A model generated the notes under the pieces. The model worked only from the letters and a program-made list of their open reading frames with translations. It made no database searches and was not told the origin of the DNA. Both the position numbers and the translations under genes were made by a program. Positions 13,361 through 24,142 of a stretch of DNA of 64,000 nt are shown piece by piece. Numbering within the stretch: the stretch's first letter is position 1; each line of letters begins with the position of its first letter. This stretch comes from Sanderia malayensis (Eukaryota > Cnidaria > Scyphozoa > Semaeostomeae > Pelagiidae): positions 1-64,000 of the forward strand of contig RQOL01000214.1 of assembly GCA_013076295.1 (NCBI GenBank), written 5' to 3'.

Positions 13361-16300
13361 TGCCTGTTTTCAGTGATATAAATATTACTGCGCACTAATT
13401 GCACATGAATCCACGTTATTACAGCTGAAACCAAGTAAAATACACACGCATTTGCTTGTTTTCAGTGATATAATTATTACTGCACACTAATTGCATATGA
13501 ATCCACGTTATTACAGCTGAAACTAAGCAAAATACACATGCATTTGCTTTTTTTCAGTGCCATTAAAATTCATTCACACTAATTGCACATGAATCTACGT
13601 TATTACAGCTGCAACTAAGTAAAATACACACGCATTTGCTTGTTTTCAGTGATATTAATATTACTGCACACTAATTGCACATGAATCCAGGTTATTACAG
13701 CTGAAACTAAGTAAAATACACATGCATTTGCTTGTTTTCAGTGATATAAATATTACTGCACACTAATTGCACATGAATCCACGTTATTACAGCTGAAACT
13801 AAGTAAAATACACATGCATTTGCTTGTTTTCATTGATATTAACATTCATTCACACTAATTGCACAAGAATCTACGTTATTATAACTGCAACTAAGTAAAA
13901 TACACATGCATTTGCTTGTTTTCAGTGATATAAATATTACTGCACACTAATTGCACATGAATCCACGTTATTACAGCTGAAACTAAGCAAAATACACATG
14001 CATTTGCTTGTTTTCAGTGCATTAAAATTCATTCACACTAATTGCACATGAATCTACGTTATTACAGCCGCAACTAAGTAAAATACACACGCATTTGCTT
14101 GTTTTCAGTGATATTAACATTACTGCACACTAATTGCACATGAATCCAGTTATTACAGTGAAACTAAGTAAATACACATGCATTTGCTGTTTTCAGTGAT
14201 ATTAACATTCATTCACACTAATTGACATGAATCACGTTATTACAGCTGAAACTAAGTAAAAACACATGCATTTGCTTGTTTTCAGTGATATAAATATTAC
14301 TGCACACTAATTGCACATGAATCCACGTTATTACAGCTGAAACTAAGTAAAATACAGATGCATTTGCTTGTTTTCATTGATATTAACATTCATTCACACT
14401 AATTGCACCTGAATCTACGTTATTACAGCTGCAACTAAGTAAATTACACATGCATTTGCTTGTTTTCAGTGATATTAACATTCATTCACACTAATTGCAC
14501 ATGAATCACGTTATTACAGCTGAAACTAAGTAAAATACACATGCATTTGCTTGTTTTCAGTGATATAACATTACTGCACACTAATTGCACATGAATCTAC
14601 GTTATTACAGCTGCAACTAAGTAAAATACACACGCATTTGCTTGTTTTCAGTGATATTAATATTACTGCACACTAATTGCACATGAATCCAGTTATTACA
14701 GGTGAAACTAAGTAAATACACATGCATTTGCTGTTTTCAGTGATATTAACATTCATTCACACTAATTGCACATGAATCACGTTATTACAGCTGAAACTAA
14801 GTAAAATACACATGCATTTGCTTGTTTTCAGTGATATAAATTATTCACACTAATTGCACATGAATCCACGTTATTACAGCTGAAACTAAGAAAATACACA
14901 TGCATTTGCTTGTTTTCAGTGATATTAACATTATCGCACAAAATTACACTTGAATCTACGTTATTACAGCTGCAACTAAGTAAATTACACATGCATTTGC
15001 TTATTTTCAGTGATATTAACATTGATTCACACTAATTGCACATGAATCCACGTTATTACAGCTGAAACTAAGCAAAATACGCATGCATTTGCTTGTTTTC
15101 AGTGCATTAAAATTCATTCACACTAATTGCACATGAATCTACGTTATTACAGCTGCAACTAAGTAAAATACACACGCATTTGCTTGTTTTCAGTGATATT
15201 AATATTACTGCACACTAATTGCACATGAATCCAGGTTATTACAGGTGAAACTAAGTAAAATACACATGCATTTGCTTGTTTTCATTGATATTAACATGCA
15301 TTCACACTTATTGCACAAGAATTTACCTTATTATAGCTGCAATTAAGTAACATTCACATGCATTTGCTTGTTTTCAGTTATATTAAAATTCATTCACACT
15401 AATTGCACATGAATCCACGTTATTACAGCTGAAACTAAGTAAAATACACATGCATTTACTTGTTTTCAGTGATATTAACATTACCGCACAATAATTACAC
15501 TTGAATCTACGTTATTACAGCTGCAACTAAGTGAATTACACATGCATTTGCTTATTTTCAGTGATATTAACATTGATTCACACTAATTGCACATGAATCC
15601 ACGTTATTACAGCTGAAACTAAGCAAAATACACATGCATTTGCTTGTTTTCAGTGCCATTAAAATTCATTCACACTAATTGCACATGAATCTACGTTATT
15701 ACAGCTGCAACTAAGTAAAATACACACGCATTTGCTTGTTTTCAGTGATATCAATATTACTGCACACTAATTGCACATGAATCCAGGTTATTACAGCTGA
15801 AACTAAGTAAAATACACATGCATTTGCTTGTTTTCAGTGATATAATATTACTGCACACTAATTGCACATGAATCCACGTTATTACAGCTGAAACTAAGTA
15901 AAATACACATGCATTTGCTTGTTTTCATTGATATTAACATTCATTCACACTAATTGCACAAGAATCTACGTTATTATAGCTGCAACTAAGTAAAATACAC
16001 ATGCATTTGCTTGTTTTCAGTGATATAAATATTACTGCACACTAATTGCACATGAATCCACGTTATTACAGCTGAAACTAAGCAAAATACACATGCATTT
16101 GCTTGTTTTCAGTGCCATTAAAATTCATTCACACTAATTGCACATGAATCTACGTTATTACAGCTGCAACTAAGTAAAATACACACGCATTTGCTTGTTT
16201 TCAGTGATATTAATATTACTGCACACTAATTGCACATGAATCCGGTTATTACAGGTGAAACTAAGTAAATTACACATGCATTTGCTGTTTTCAGTGATAT

Positions 16301-17143
16301 TAACATTCATTCACACTAATTGGACATGAATCCACGTTATTACAGCTGAAACTAAGTAAAATACACATGCATTTGCTTGTTTTCAGTGATATAAATATTA
16401 CTGCACACTAATTGCACATGAATCCACGTTATTACAGCTGAAACTAAGTAAAATACACATGCATTTACTTGTTTTCAGTGATATTAACATTACCGCACAA
16501 TAATTCCACTTGAATCTACGTTATTACAGCTGCAACTAAGTAAATTACACATGCATTTGCTTATTTTCAGTGATATTAACATTGATTCACACTAATTGCA
16601 CATGAATCCACGGTATTACAGCTGAAACTAAGCAAAATACACATGCATTTGCTTGTTTTCAGTGCCATTAAAATTCATTCACACTAATTGCACATGAATC
16701 TACGTTATTACAGCTGCAACTAAGTAAAATACACACGCATTTGCTTGTTTTCATTGATATTAACATGCATTCACACTTATTGCACAAGAATTTACCTTAT
16801 TATAGCTGCAATTAAGTAAAATTCACATGCATTTGCTTGTTTTCAGTTATATTAAAATTAATTCACACTAATTGCACATGAATCCACGTTATTACAGCTG
16901 AAACTAAGTAAAATACACATGCATTTACTTGTTTTCAGTGATATTAACATTACCGCACAATAATTCCACTTGAATCTACGTTATTACAGCTGCAACTAAG
17001 TAAATTACACATGCATTTGCTTATTTTCAGTGATATTAACATTGATTCACACTAATTGCACATGAATCCACGTATTACAGTGAAACTAAGAAAATACATA
17101 TGCATTTACTTGTTTTAAGTGATTTTAACTTTACTGCATACTA

Positions 17144-17150
17144 ATTGCAC
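17144..17150. repeat. Target-site duplication, left copy, 5' side
   Basis: ATTGCAC directly before the retrotransposon matches ATTGCAC at 21709-21715 after its tail. It comes from the monomer motif TAATTGCACATGAAT, so the insertion split that motif after GCAC. Confidence 0.75.
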
Positions 17151-17572
17151 AGTGAGTTCAGTTCAGCTCAGCTAGGGAGCAGACGTGTTTTTGTGAGCTT
17201 GAAAAATAGTTTTTTTTTCTTTTTTCTTTTTTTTTTTTTTCTTTTTCTTTTTTTCTTTTTTCTTTTCCTTCCTTTTCTCTTCTTTATTTTGTTTTACTTT
17301 TCCCTGCTTTGCAATTTAGGAATCTTTAACTGTAAATACTAATGCCGGGATAATTTGTTTGTAAATATAAAGCTTTGAAACATATAAAAACTTTTTCTTT
17401 CCTCTTTTTCCTTTTACATTGAATTTTAACAAGCTTAACTTCAATTAGATTCCCTAATATATTTTATTGTAATTATTTTGTTTTTAGTGCAAATACTGTT
17501 TCATTTAGTTATAAAAAAAATTTTTCCTCCTTCTCTGCATCTTTATTTTATGGTTTTGGTAAATATCTAAAA
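17151..17572 (+). other. Retrotransposon 5' leader with pyrimidine tract
   Basis: This noncoding leader starts AGTGAGTTCAGTTCAGCTCA and contains a T-rich, C-interrupted tract from about 17209 to 17290. Short T- and A-rich stretches follow up to the ORF1 start. A reading frame across the tract (from 17145) codes almost only for Phe and Leu and begins in the satellite, so it is not a gene. Non-LTR elements of this type normally carry an internal promoter in the leader, but no promoter motif can be pointed out here. Confidence 0.7.
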
Positions 17573-18766
17573 ATGCATCCTTGGGAAATTGATCAGAATG
17601 GAGTGTGTTCCTCCTGTCATAATGTTGCAGTAGAACCTGAGGTTACATCATGCAGGTTTTGCAAAATCAAATTTCATGTGATTTGCCCCAGTCAATCATC
17701 TGAAGAAAAGTTTGGAACCTTTTCCATGATTAAACTTTTTAATGCGGCATCAACAAAAAGGAATTTTTTCTTCTTATGCGATCAGTGCCTTACATCATTA
17801 GAAGTAGAACAAATGGATCAATGAAGCAGTGACGTTTCACGTCTTGAGAAAACTATTGTTAAGATTAGTAAGGAATTGACTGACTTAAAAGAAGTTTTAC
17901 AAAGTAAGAATCAAAATAAAAATGCTGAAAGAGAATCTGAATTACTTCCTGATGATAACATTTGGAAAGATAGTAAACGAATAGCCAAGTTCAAATTAAA
18001 ATCACCGGATTCATTATTAATCCTTAATACAACTGGCAATAAAAATGAGGATGAGAACAATGTGCGAATTGTCGAGAACGTTGTTATTGAAAAAAATATA
18101 AAAATTGATAAATCGTTTAATGATAAGGAGGGTAACTTGGTTGTTGTTTGTTCCTCCGAGGTAGCTCGCCAAAAATTAAAACAAGAAGTGGAAGGTCACA
18201 AGATCTGTTGTAAGTCACCAAAGGCAAAAAGCACAGTTATTTCAATAGTTGGGATGAAGAAAGAAGTCTCGCTTGATGAGGCCTTCAAAACATTTCAGTT
18301 ACAAAATGAGTTTCTTTCCACTGACTTGAGTGTTGGGAATACCGCTAGAGACTTCAATATATTTGCCATAAAACCCGTCAAGTCAAATGATACTGTCTTC
18401 CAGGCATTTGTTAGAGTGTCAGTGACTTTAAGGAAACTGATTAAGGCCAATGGTGATCGAATGTTGTTTGGCCTGTCATCCTGCAGAGTATACGATCAGT
18501 TTCATATAAAACGTTGCAATAAATGTCAACAATTTGGTCATTACATTAAATACTGTACTGCTTCCAATTTCACTTGTGCCTCTTGCTCTGGTAGCCATGA
18601 TACTCGTAGTTGTAAAAATGTTGTAAAGCGTTGTGTTAATTGTCAATCAGATAGTGTTTCCTCTGAGGAATGTAAACATGCGGCTGACTCATTAGAATGC
18701 CCAACTTTATTGAAAGCAAAATCAAAGGCGAAAGAGAATTTAAACTTGTTACTGAACAAACAGTGA
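17573..18766 (+). pseudogene. Retrotransposon ORF1 (PHD-like + CCHC zinc knuckles), one in-frame stop
   Basis: In this group ORF1 encodes a nucleic-acid-binding protein of the retrotransposition particle. The ATG at 17573 opens a frame with a Cys4-His-Cys3 pattern (C12, C15, C27, C30, H35, C38, C69, C72), the PHD-finger topology. A TGA at 17822-17824 interrupts it, but the same frame continues to a TGA at 18764-18766. The later part has a charged, possibly coiled-coil stretch and ends with zinc knuckles: a canonical C-X2-C-X4-H-X4-C (CNKCQQFGHYIKYC), then C-X2-C-X3-H-X4-C, then a looser third. The right-arm copy has CGA at the interrupting position, so the stop is best explained as a C-to-T change at a CpG. 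The last 70 bp overlap ORF2 in another frame. Confidence 0.85.
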
Positions 18767-21611
18767 TTTCTTTAAATTTTATCCTTTTCAATTGTCAGTC
18801 ATTAAGGAATAAAGTTCCTCTCGTAATGGAGGAAATCATAGATAGCAATGCTGACATTGCCTTGTTGACTGAAACATGGATGACTGCTGATGACACTGTC
18901 CCATTAGCATGTTTTAATGATTTTAACTATAATTTTTATAATATTCCTGGAAATAACAGACAAAAAAGTGTAGGTGGTGGTGTTGGTATAGCAATTAGGA
19001 ATTCAATCTCTTATAAGAACTTCCACGTGAGACAATATCATTCATTTGAGTGTTGTGCCACTGAAATAGTTAATACCAAAGATTCTTCCATATTATGTGT
19101 TGTAATTTACAGGCTAGGGTATATAAAAAAAGAAACATTCTTCTCTGAAATCCGTGAACTGTTGGAAATACTAATTGCACGTAAGAATAGATTCATTATT
19201 TCAGGAGATTTTAATATTCACGTTGATGTAACATCTGACCCGTTAGCAAAACAACTAAACAACTTACTTTCACTTTTTAACCTTCGTCAACATGTTTTCG
19301 GCCCCACCCAGAGACAAGGACATACAATAGACTTAGTCATTACACCTGTCGATGAAGTAGATCTATGTAGTGTAACTACAAAAGATGTGGTACTAAGTGA
19401 CCATAGGATGATCTTTTTAACATCAATAGTATTACATCAAAAAAGATTAAAAAAGTACTCACCTTTCGAAACCTGGCGAAAATAAATAATGACCATTTTA
19501 AAGAAGATGTAGAAATTGCAATAAAAGAAATACCTTTAAATACAACTTTTGAAAACATAGTTGATACTTACGATTTAAAACTCCGGACTCTTGTGGACAA
19601 ATATGCTCCTGTAAAAAAAAAAACTGTCAATTTCAATGAAAAGTCACCATGGTTCGACAATCAATACAAGTTACTTCGAGCAAAGAAAAGGAAAGCCGAG
19701 AAGGTGTTCAGGAAAAGTAGACAGAATAGTGACAGGGAAAAGTATAGAAATTTTAGGCGAGAGTGTACGCAGCTTGCAAAGTTGAAAAAACAATCGTATT
19801 ATGTGAATAGAATAAATATGTCAACCAATAAACTCCAAACACTATTTGAATTGGCTAATGGTTTCCTCGACAGGAGCAGAAGTAAATACTTCCCAGAAAC
19901 TGAAAATGATATAGACCTTGCCAACAAATTTAATGAGTATTTTCATGACAAAGTTGATAACCTTCGAAGAACATTCAAAAACTCCTCCAGCGATACTATT
20001 TCCAATATACCAATGTCTGAAAATTTGCAGGAACTATACATATTTGAGCCGACGACAGCCGAAGAACTATTGCATATCATAAAGTCTCACAAAATTTCTT
20101 GCTCTCCAGCTGACCCACTAAATACCACATTGCTGACAAAAAATGTTGATGTTCTATTACCATTCTGGGTGGAATTGGTAAATATTTCATTAGAATTTGG
20201 CACAATGGATTGTCTTAAATCTGCCATCGTAGTTCCACTTCTGAAAGAGATTCATTGCAAAATCGGTAGGGATAACTTCAAGAACTATCGTCCCGTCTCT
20301 AACTTGGTGTTCCTTAGCAAACTGGTTGAGCGTTGCGTAGCTAGAAGATTGACAAGTCACATGGAAAAAAATTCTCTTCATTCCAGGTATCAGTTTGGGT
20401 ATAAAAAAAATCACTCGACGGAACTGCTTTTATTGAATTTAACCGACGACATATTAAAGGGTTTCGAACACAAGCTAGCCACTGTTTTAGTCTTTCTTGA
20501 CCTCAGTGCTGCATTTGATACGGTCGACCATGAAGTATTATTGCAAATTTTATTTAAAAAAATTGGAATTCGGGGCACTGCACTGGGATGGTTGAAATCA
20601 TTTCTAGAAAGTAGGGAGCAAAAAGTTAAGATAGGCGAATTTCTATCCGAATCAATTGAAGTTAAATATGGTGTGCCACAAGGATCTGTCCTTGGTCCAA
20701 TACTGTTTAATATATATATTGAGTCGCTTTACAGTACTGTTCATGCCAATTGCTTTCGTGTTTTTGGATTTGCTGACGATCACCAACTTTATCAAACATT
20801 CCATCCACTTTTTCAGTCCTCCGTTTTAACAACAGGCATAACTGAGTGTCTCACTTCTATTGCCGAATGGATGAAATCTTATTTCCTGAAGTTAAATAGA
20901 TCTAAAACTAAAATTATGTTGTTGTATCCCCCAGCAATAAGATCAGAACTTCAGATCCATGGAGTTACGAATGATGAAGAGACAATACGTTTTGTTCAAT
21001 CAGCAAGGAATCTAGGAGTATGGATAGACACGGAGTTGAGCTTTGATACACAAGTTAACAAAGTTGTGTCAGAATGCTTTTGCATTCTGAGAAATATTGC
21101 GAAAATAAAATGTTTTCTACCAGTTGACTGTTTGAATACTTTAATCACGTCACTTGTTACCTCAAAACTAGATTATTGTACTTCTCTTTATTTTCTTTTA
21201 CCAAAACAACAAATTCAAGCCCTACAATCCGTTCAAAATGCAGCTATTCGTCTTATCTTTAACAAAACTAAATTTGATCGAGCGTCAATTTCTCCACTCT
21301 TTGTTAGGCTACATTGGCTAAAAATTAGAGAGCGTATAGTTTTCAAAATCTGTTTGACAGTACACAAATGCATTTGGGGAAATGCACCAATCGCTCTGCA
21401 AGATAAAATATTAATAGCAACTTCACGAAATTATACCTTACACATTCCAAGCAGCATGAACAAGTATGGGGAGAGGGCTTTCTCCAAAGCTGGTCCAACC
21501 CTATGGAATAAGCTACCTATTTATGTCAGACACATTCACGATGTTGACAAATTTAAAAAAACTTTAAAGTCTTTCCTTTTAACAACTAACCTAGATAATT
21601 TTTATTCATAA
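18697..21611 (+). pseudogene. Retrotransposon ORF2 (APE endonuclease + reverse transcriptase), frameshifted
   Basis: ORF2 nicks the target and copies the element RNA at the nick. It starts at ATG 18697, inside the end of ORF1. The first frame (to 19485) is an APE-type endonuclease with NCQS (N32), TETW (E59), GDFNIH (D171, N173), ID (D212) and SDH (D235, H236). A frameshift lies near 19437-19465, by an A-rich stretch, because homology resumes in the third frame before the first frame closes. That frame runs unbroken to 21611. From GTG 19593 it holds 672 codons with NYRPVSNL (231-238), LDLSAAFDTVDH (302-313), GVPQGSVLGPILF (360-372) and the catalytic FADDHQLY (393-400). The C-terminal region has CR1/L2 features: SKLDYC, QNAAIRLI, LHWLKIRERI, GERAFS, LWNKLP. 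The right copy shares the frameshift. It has N where this copy has T after SKLDYC; N appears to be the family norm. Confidence 0.92.
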
Positions 21612-21711
21612 TTGTTTACTTTAATGTTCACTGTTGAGCACACAACCATTAATTTCATATTTTGGTTGAGGAAACAGTGGGTAAGCAACCATTATTATTA
21701 TTATTATTATT
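21612..21711 (+). other. Retrotransposon 3' UTR, possible stem-loop and (ATT)7 tail
   Basis: About 80 bp separate the ORF2 stop from the terminal (ATT)7 at 21691-21711. GGTTG at 21664-21668 can pair with CAACC at 21686-21690 just before the tail. Several CR1/L2-group elements have a 3' stem-loop recognised by their reverse transcriptase and a short 3' tandem repeat, which fits. The stem is only 5 bp, so the structure is tentative; the tail is clear. Confidence 0.65.
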
Positions 21712-21715
21712 GCAC
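21709..21715. repeat. Target-site duplication, left copy, 3' side
   Basis: ATTGCAC overlaps the last ATT of the tail and continues into satellite sequence ATGAATCGACG. The secure part of the duplication is GCAC. Confidence 0.7.
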
Positions 21716-22005
21716 ATGAATCGACGTTATTACAGCTGAAACTAAGTAAAATACACATGCATTTGCTTGTTTTCAGTATTTGTAACATTCATTCACACTA
21801 ATTGCACATGAATCTACGTCATTACAGCTGCAACTATGTAAATTACACATGCATTTGCTTGTTTTCAGTGATATTAACATTCATTCACACTAATTGCACA
21901 TGAATCCACGTTATTACAGCTGAAACTAAGTAAATTACACATGCATTTGCTTGTTTTCAGTGATATTAACATTGATTCACACTAATTGCACATAAACCCA
22001 CGTTA
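21712..22005. repeat. 92-bp satellite between the two insertions, left arm
   Basis: About three monomers separate the retrotransposon tail from the Helitron-like element. The first is the continuation of the monomer split by the retrotransposon. The last ends at CACGTTA, where the Helitron-like element begins. Confidence 0.95.
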
Positions 22006-22054
22006 TCTAATATATATATTCTACGGAGTCACGTGATGACGCACTTTCCCTGCC

Positions 22055-22116
22055 AAAAACAATGGATTCGACCCGAAACAATAGGTCGAACGCCCCAAAA
22101 CAATGGGCCGAAACGG
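22055..22116. repeat. Three short AAACAATRG repeats
   Basis: AAACAATGG, AAACAATAGG and AAACAATGGG occur about 20 bp apart, each followed by a CG-rich segment containing CGA, near the 5' end of the Helitron-like element. They follow the palindrome TCACGTGA (22029-22036). The right-arm copy keeps them in reverse complement. Confidence 0.6.
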
Positions 22117-22770
22117 AGAACGAGGTATCCATAAAGGCTTTTTTCTGAGGCCCTTAATCTTCCCTATTTTTAAGTGAGCTGTTCCTTGCCGGCTGAACCA
22201 GAAATTTATCTATATGAGAGCTTACAGTTTTGACTAAAAGGTTAGGAAATTCTTTGTTAAAGTTCGCCTAATTGGCTATCACGAAAAAACGACAGTTTAC
22301 GCTCGCGAAACTTCCAATTTCGCGTCGCGAAATCCATTTTCGAACAAAGCATGCGCTGTTCACGTGATGCGTTTCGCCTCTTGCTGCAATGTGGTTGGCT
22401 CTTTCGCAATTTCACGTGAACAGTCACGCGTTTTTCGTTATCATGCAAATTAGCCCTCGGGTTGAACAGCAGGTACTTTTTGAGAAGACGCATGTTTCTG
22501 TTTTCAACACAAAGCATAACTGGGCGCCTTTCAAAGTGTTTTACGACCTGAATTATCTTTATAAAGAATTGCTAATTGTTTGAGAGACCTCTGGAAAATT
22601 ACAGGAGACAATTGAGAACACAGGTGATAGCTTTTTTGTGCTTTTCGAATAAGATAGTTGTAGTTTAGGTAGTAGGCGACCGCCATTGTTGCTTCGGCAT
22701 GCTTGCGACGCTTAGGCCTAATGTAAACAAGCCCAAAGTTTTAACAAACAAATTATGATAAGCGGTTATC
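22117..22770. other. Unique noncoding part of the Helitron-like element
   Basis: Non-repetitive sequence between the 5' end and the minisatellite. Open frames of 64-96 codons occur on both strands (for example 22257-22517, minus), but they overlap each other, lack recognisable domains and end differently in the right-arm copy. I see no real gene here. Confidence 0.6.
22317..22333. repeat. Near-perfect palindrome in the Helitron-like element
   Basis: ATTTCGCGTCGCGAAAT has two 8-bp arms around one central T. It could form a small cruciform or bind a dimeric protein. The right arm keeps it. No function can be assigned. Confidence 0.6.
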
Positions 22771-24142
22771 AGGCGAGCGAAGCGAGCCAAACTGTTGCAA
22801 GAGGAGTAGGCAGAGGCATGAGCGAAGCGAATGCAGCACACGAAGTTCGCCCTATCAATCAATGTTTCTTGATAATAGATAGACAGGCAAGCCCAGCGAG
22901 CTAACCCATTGTACGTGGGGCTGAAAGAGGCATGAGCAAAGCGAATGCAGCGCACGAAGTGCGCCCTATCAGACTATGTTTCTTGATAATAGATAGACAG
23001 GCGAGCGCAGCGAGCTAACCCATTGTAGTGGGGTAGAAAGGGGCATGAGCGTCAGCGAATGCAGCGCACGAAATGCGCCCTATCAGACAATGTTTTTTGA
23101 TAATAGATAGACAGGGGAGCGCAGCGAGCTAACCCATTGTACGTGGGGTTGAAAGAGGCATGAGCGAAGCGAATGCAGCGCACGAAGTGCGCCCTATTAG
23201 TCAATATTTCTTGATAATAAATAGACAGGCGAGCGCAGCGAGCTAACCCATTGTACGTGGGGTTGAAAGAGGCATGAGCGAAGCGAATGCAGCGCGCGAA
23301 GTGCACCCTATTAGTCAATGTTTCTTGATAATAGATAGACAGGCGAGCGCAGCAAGCTAACCCATTGTACGTGGGGTTGAAAGAGGCATGAGCGAAGCGA
23401 ATGCTGCGCACGAAATGCGCCAACCATAGGCGAGCGCAGCGAGCTAACCCATTTTAGTTGGGTTGAAAGAGGCATGAGCGAAGCGAATGCAGCGCACGAA
23501 GTGCGCCCTATTAGTCAATGTTTCTTGATAATAGATAGACAGGTGAGCGCAGCGAGTTAACCCATTGTACGTGGGGTTGAAAGAGGCATGAGCGAAGCGA
23601 ATGCAGTGCACGAAGTGCGCCCTATCAGACTATGTTTCTTGATAATAGACAGACAGGCGAGCGCAGCGAGCTAACCCATTGTAGTAGGGTAGAAAGGGCA
23701 TGAGCGTCAGCGAATGCAGCGCACGAAGTGCGCCCTATTAGTCAATGTTTCTTGATAATAGATAGACAGGCGAGCGCAGCGAGCTAACCCATTGTACGTG
23801 GGGTTGAAAGAGGCATGAGCGAAGCGAATGCAGCGAACGAAGTGCGCCCTATCAGACTATGTTTCTTGATAATAGATAGAGAGGCGAGCGCAGCGAGCTA
23901 ACCCATTGTAAGTGGGGTTGAAAGGGGCATGAGCATCAGCAAATGCAGCGCAAAAGTGCGCCAACCATAGGCGAGCGCAGCGAGCTAACCCATTGTAGTG
24001 GGGTAGAAAGGGGCATGAGCGTCAGCGAATGCAGCGCACGAAGTGCGCCAACCATAGGCGAGCGCAGCGAGCTAACCCATTGTACGTGGGGTTGAAAGGG
24101 GCATGAGCGTGAGCGAATGCAGCGCACGAAGTGCGCCAACCA
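22771..24142. repeat. Minisatellite of 13 units (87/114 bp) inside the Helitron-like element
   Basis: Units begin AGGCGAGCGCAGCGAGCTAA, continue through CCATTGTACGTGGGGTTGAA and GGCATGAGCGAAGCGAATGC, then GCGCACGAAGTGCGCC. Nine long units add CTATTAGTCAATG and TTCTTGATAATAGATAGAC; four short ones end CCAACCAT. Nearly every unit has GCGCAC-GAA-GTGCGC, a 6-bp stem with a 3-nt loop. Both unit ends resemble the element's 3' end (GGCGAACGAGCGAAGCGAG). The long open frames across the array are side effects of the repeat. Confidence 0.88.

Larger units (their letters stand above)
1..17150. repeat. 92-bp satellite array, left arm outer block
   Basis: Head-to-tail monomers of about 92 bp fill this block (about 186 copies by length). 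Each carries the landmarks CACTAATTGCACATGAAT, GTTATTACAGCTG, ACACATGCATTTGCTTG and TTTTCAGTGATATTAAC. Two linked variants recur: one reads TCTACG with GCTGCAACTAAG, the other TCCACG with GCTGAAACTAAG. Monomers are grouped into higher-order repeats listed separately. Short reading frames of 60-65 codons on the minus strand are by-products of the repeat and have the same cysteine-rich pattern everywhere. I see no gene in this block. The array is interrupted at its right end by a retrotransposon. Confidence 0.97.
17151..21711 (+). mobile_element. CR1/L2-group non-LTR retrotransposon, left copy, probably full length
   Basis: A 4,561-bp insertion in the satellite. It has a 5' UTR of about 420 bp with a pyrimidine tract, ORF1 with PHD-like and CCHC zinc-binding motifs, ORF2 with an APE-type endonuclease and a reverse transcriptase carrying FADD, a short 3' UTR and a terminal (ATT)7. 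ATTGCAC precedes the element (17144-17150) and reappears at its end (21709-21715), so the target duplication is 4-7 bp; the ATT part is ambiguous with the tail. Joining the flanks rebuilds a satellite monomer pair like the one at 7855-8020. Members of this group are usually 5'-truncated, so two ORFs plus a leader suggest near full length. It looks inactive: one stop in ORF1 and one frameshift in ORF2. Confidence 0.93.

Noticed and set aside
95..15022. Minus-strand reading frames of 60-64 codons with a cysteine-rich repeating pattern (also + strand at 34995-35186, 46715-54140)
   Set aside because: They are translations of two adjacent satellite monomers. The same peptide pattern recurs wherever indels keep the frame open. 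No start context, domain or conservation beyond the DNA repeat supports a gene.
1..17150. CRISPR-like regular spacing
   Set aside because: The whole 92-bp monomer is repeated, with no unique spacers between conserved short repeats. It is a satellite in a eukaryotic context.
17145..17342. Phe/Leu-rich frame at the retrotransposon 5' end
   Set aside because: It begins in the satellite flank and translates the pyrimidine tract of the leader.
20190..20414. Antisense frames inside the retrotransposon (also 19376-19558, 39875-40171, 40410-40610, 40770-41080)
   Set aside because: Shadows of ORF2 on the opposite strand, without domains.
22665..24139. Open frames of 67-123 codons across the Helitron minisatellite (and 36245-37831 in the right copy)
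   Set aside because: They follow the repeat unit, appear on both strands and change with unit number. The repeated peptide reflects the DNA repeat.
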